DNA of 64,000 nucleotides from contig CAVWJX010000003.1 in the NCBI GenBank assembly GCA_963755435.1, positions 496,001 to 560,000 of the forward strand, given 5' to 3'. The number at the start of each line of letters is the position of its first letter. The stretch's first letter is position 1. Below the pieces are notes generated by a model that searched no databases, was not told the DNA's origin, and saw only the letters and a list, made by a program, of their open reading frames with translations. Origin of the DNA: AP-15 sp963755435 (GTDB lineage: Bacteria > Pseudomonadota > Alphaproteobacteria > ATCC43930 > CGMCC-115725). Positions 63,629 to 64,000 of the stretch are shown here, one piece after another. The position numbers and the translations under genes are program-made.

Positions 63629-64000
63629 GCCGCGACCTGGCGCAACCCGACCATTTTGGGCGAGTCGAATTCCTTTACGCTTCGCTCCGCCGATCATCTT
63701 TGGCGAAAACCTCGTGCTGCGGTAGTAACAGTGCGGAATTATCCCTCTTTGTCAGCTATCCATAAAAATATAGGATTATACGAAAGCTGTTCAGGTGGCG
63801 TATATTTCAATATAACGTGATAGGTTATTTCACATAACGTTGAATTAATCGGCACATTCGGAAACGATGGACGGGAAATTAATTTGTGTATTCAAATCAG
63901 CAATTTTACAGACGCACCTTTACCGGAGATAGGTAAGAGAAGGTCAAGGAGATTGGGTCCGGCCTGATCTCTCGGGCGTCGAAAATTTTTACAAATGACC
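63629..64000. other. AT-richer right edge without a gene
   Basis: These 372 bases hold no supported coding frame. GC falls sharply from ~63720, as in the control regions of the two PEP-CTERM genes. A copy of their activator motif lies near the end, listed separately. Confidence 0.5.
63977..63993 (+). promoter_or_regulatory. Activator motif copy at the right edge
   Basis: CGTCGAAAATTTTTACA matches CGTCGGAAGATCTTACA (site A of PEP-CTERM gene 2) at 13 of 17 positions and keeps CGTCG and TTACA. A weaker copy, AGTCGAATTCCTTTACG, stands at 63663-63679. Confidence 0.45.

Noticed and set aside
1..64000. CRISPR arrays, tRNA and rRNA genes
   Set aside because: No regular short repeat-spacer series, no T-loop/cloverleaf pattern and no rRNA signature was noticed on either strand by eye; a tRNA or covariance search was not possible.

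Overview
The window is GC-rich chromosomal DNA from an alphaproteobacterium, most likely Rhodospirillales or a close relative. This rests on gene order more than on single proteins. The run ahcY - PAS kinase - tsaE - amgK - murU - addB - addA - trxA, the run rph - rdgB - hemW, and the set ffs - dnaX - ybaB - recR are all typical of that class. The species cannot be named from the sequence alone. No tRNA, rRNA, CRISPR array, origin or prophage was seen.

Layout. 0-6 kb: the end of an LLM-family oxidoreductase, an HSL-type esterase, and two amidase-signature genes in broken frames flanking a solute-binding protein that has no signal peptide. 6-11 kb: two paralogous TPR-sulfotransferases around a 2OG-Fe(II) oxygenase. 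11-22.5 kb: a PEP-CTERM protein, a HlyD/FUSC efflux pair, three 2-hydroxyacid dehydrogenase-type genes, an SMP-30 lactonase, a DUF188 protein, an HpcH/HpaI aldolase, a PepSY protein and a GT39-type glycosyltransferase. 22.6-23.4 kb: an AT-richer gene with a HEPN-like motif. 23.5-26.4 kb: recR, ybaB, dnaX and the SRP RNA. 26.5-28.8 kb: the wreck of a metallophosphoesterase-STAND (NACHT-like) gene whose NTPase core has been lost. 28.9-38.3 kb: nudC, an EmrAB-type efflux pair with its TetR regulator and operator, a second PEP-CTERM gene, an orphan gene behind a CRP-like site, an antiporter and ppk2. 38.46-40.46 kb: a complete IS1595-type element with perfect ends, an 8-bp target duplication and three passenger ORFs. 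40.5-53.4 kb: the ahcY to trxA housekeeping block. 53.6-58.4 kb: a DUF35/thiolase-like pair and a FadJ-like fusion enzyme. 58.4-61.0 kb: rph, rdgB, hemW. 61.0-63.6 kb: a decayed hybrid kinase and a GMC oxidoreductase.

The most notable signal is regulatory. The two PEP-CTERM genes, 22 kb apart, share one promoter plan: two copies of a 17-bp motif (YGTCGG-N6-TTACA) about 145 and 52 bases upstream of a canonical sigma-54 -24/-12 element. The same motif recurs in the last 25 bases of the window, which predicts another member of this regulon just outside.

A second pattern concerns sequence quality or decay. At least 14 frame breaks occur in seven genes of the first 23 kb, and every one that can be resolved is a +1 shift, several of them in homopolymers. 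The core genes are intact. Some broken genes may therefore be whole in the organism. The STAND gene also carries nonsense codons and a large deletion, so it is a true pseudogene.
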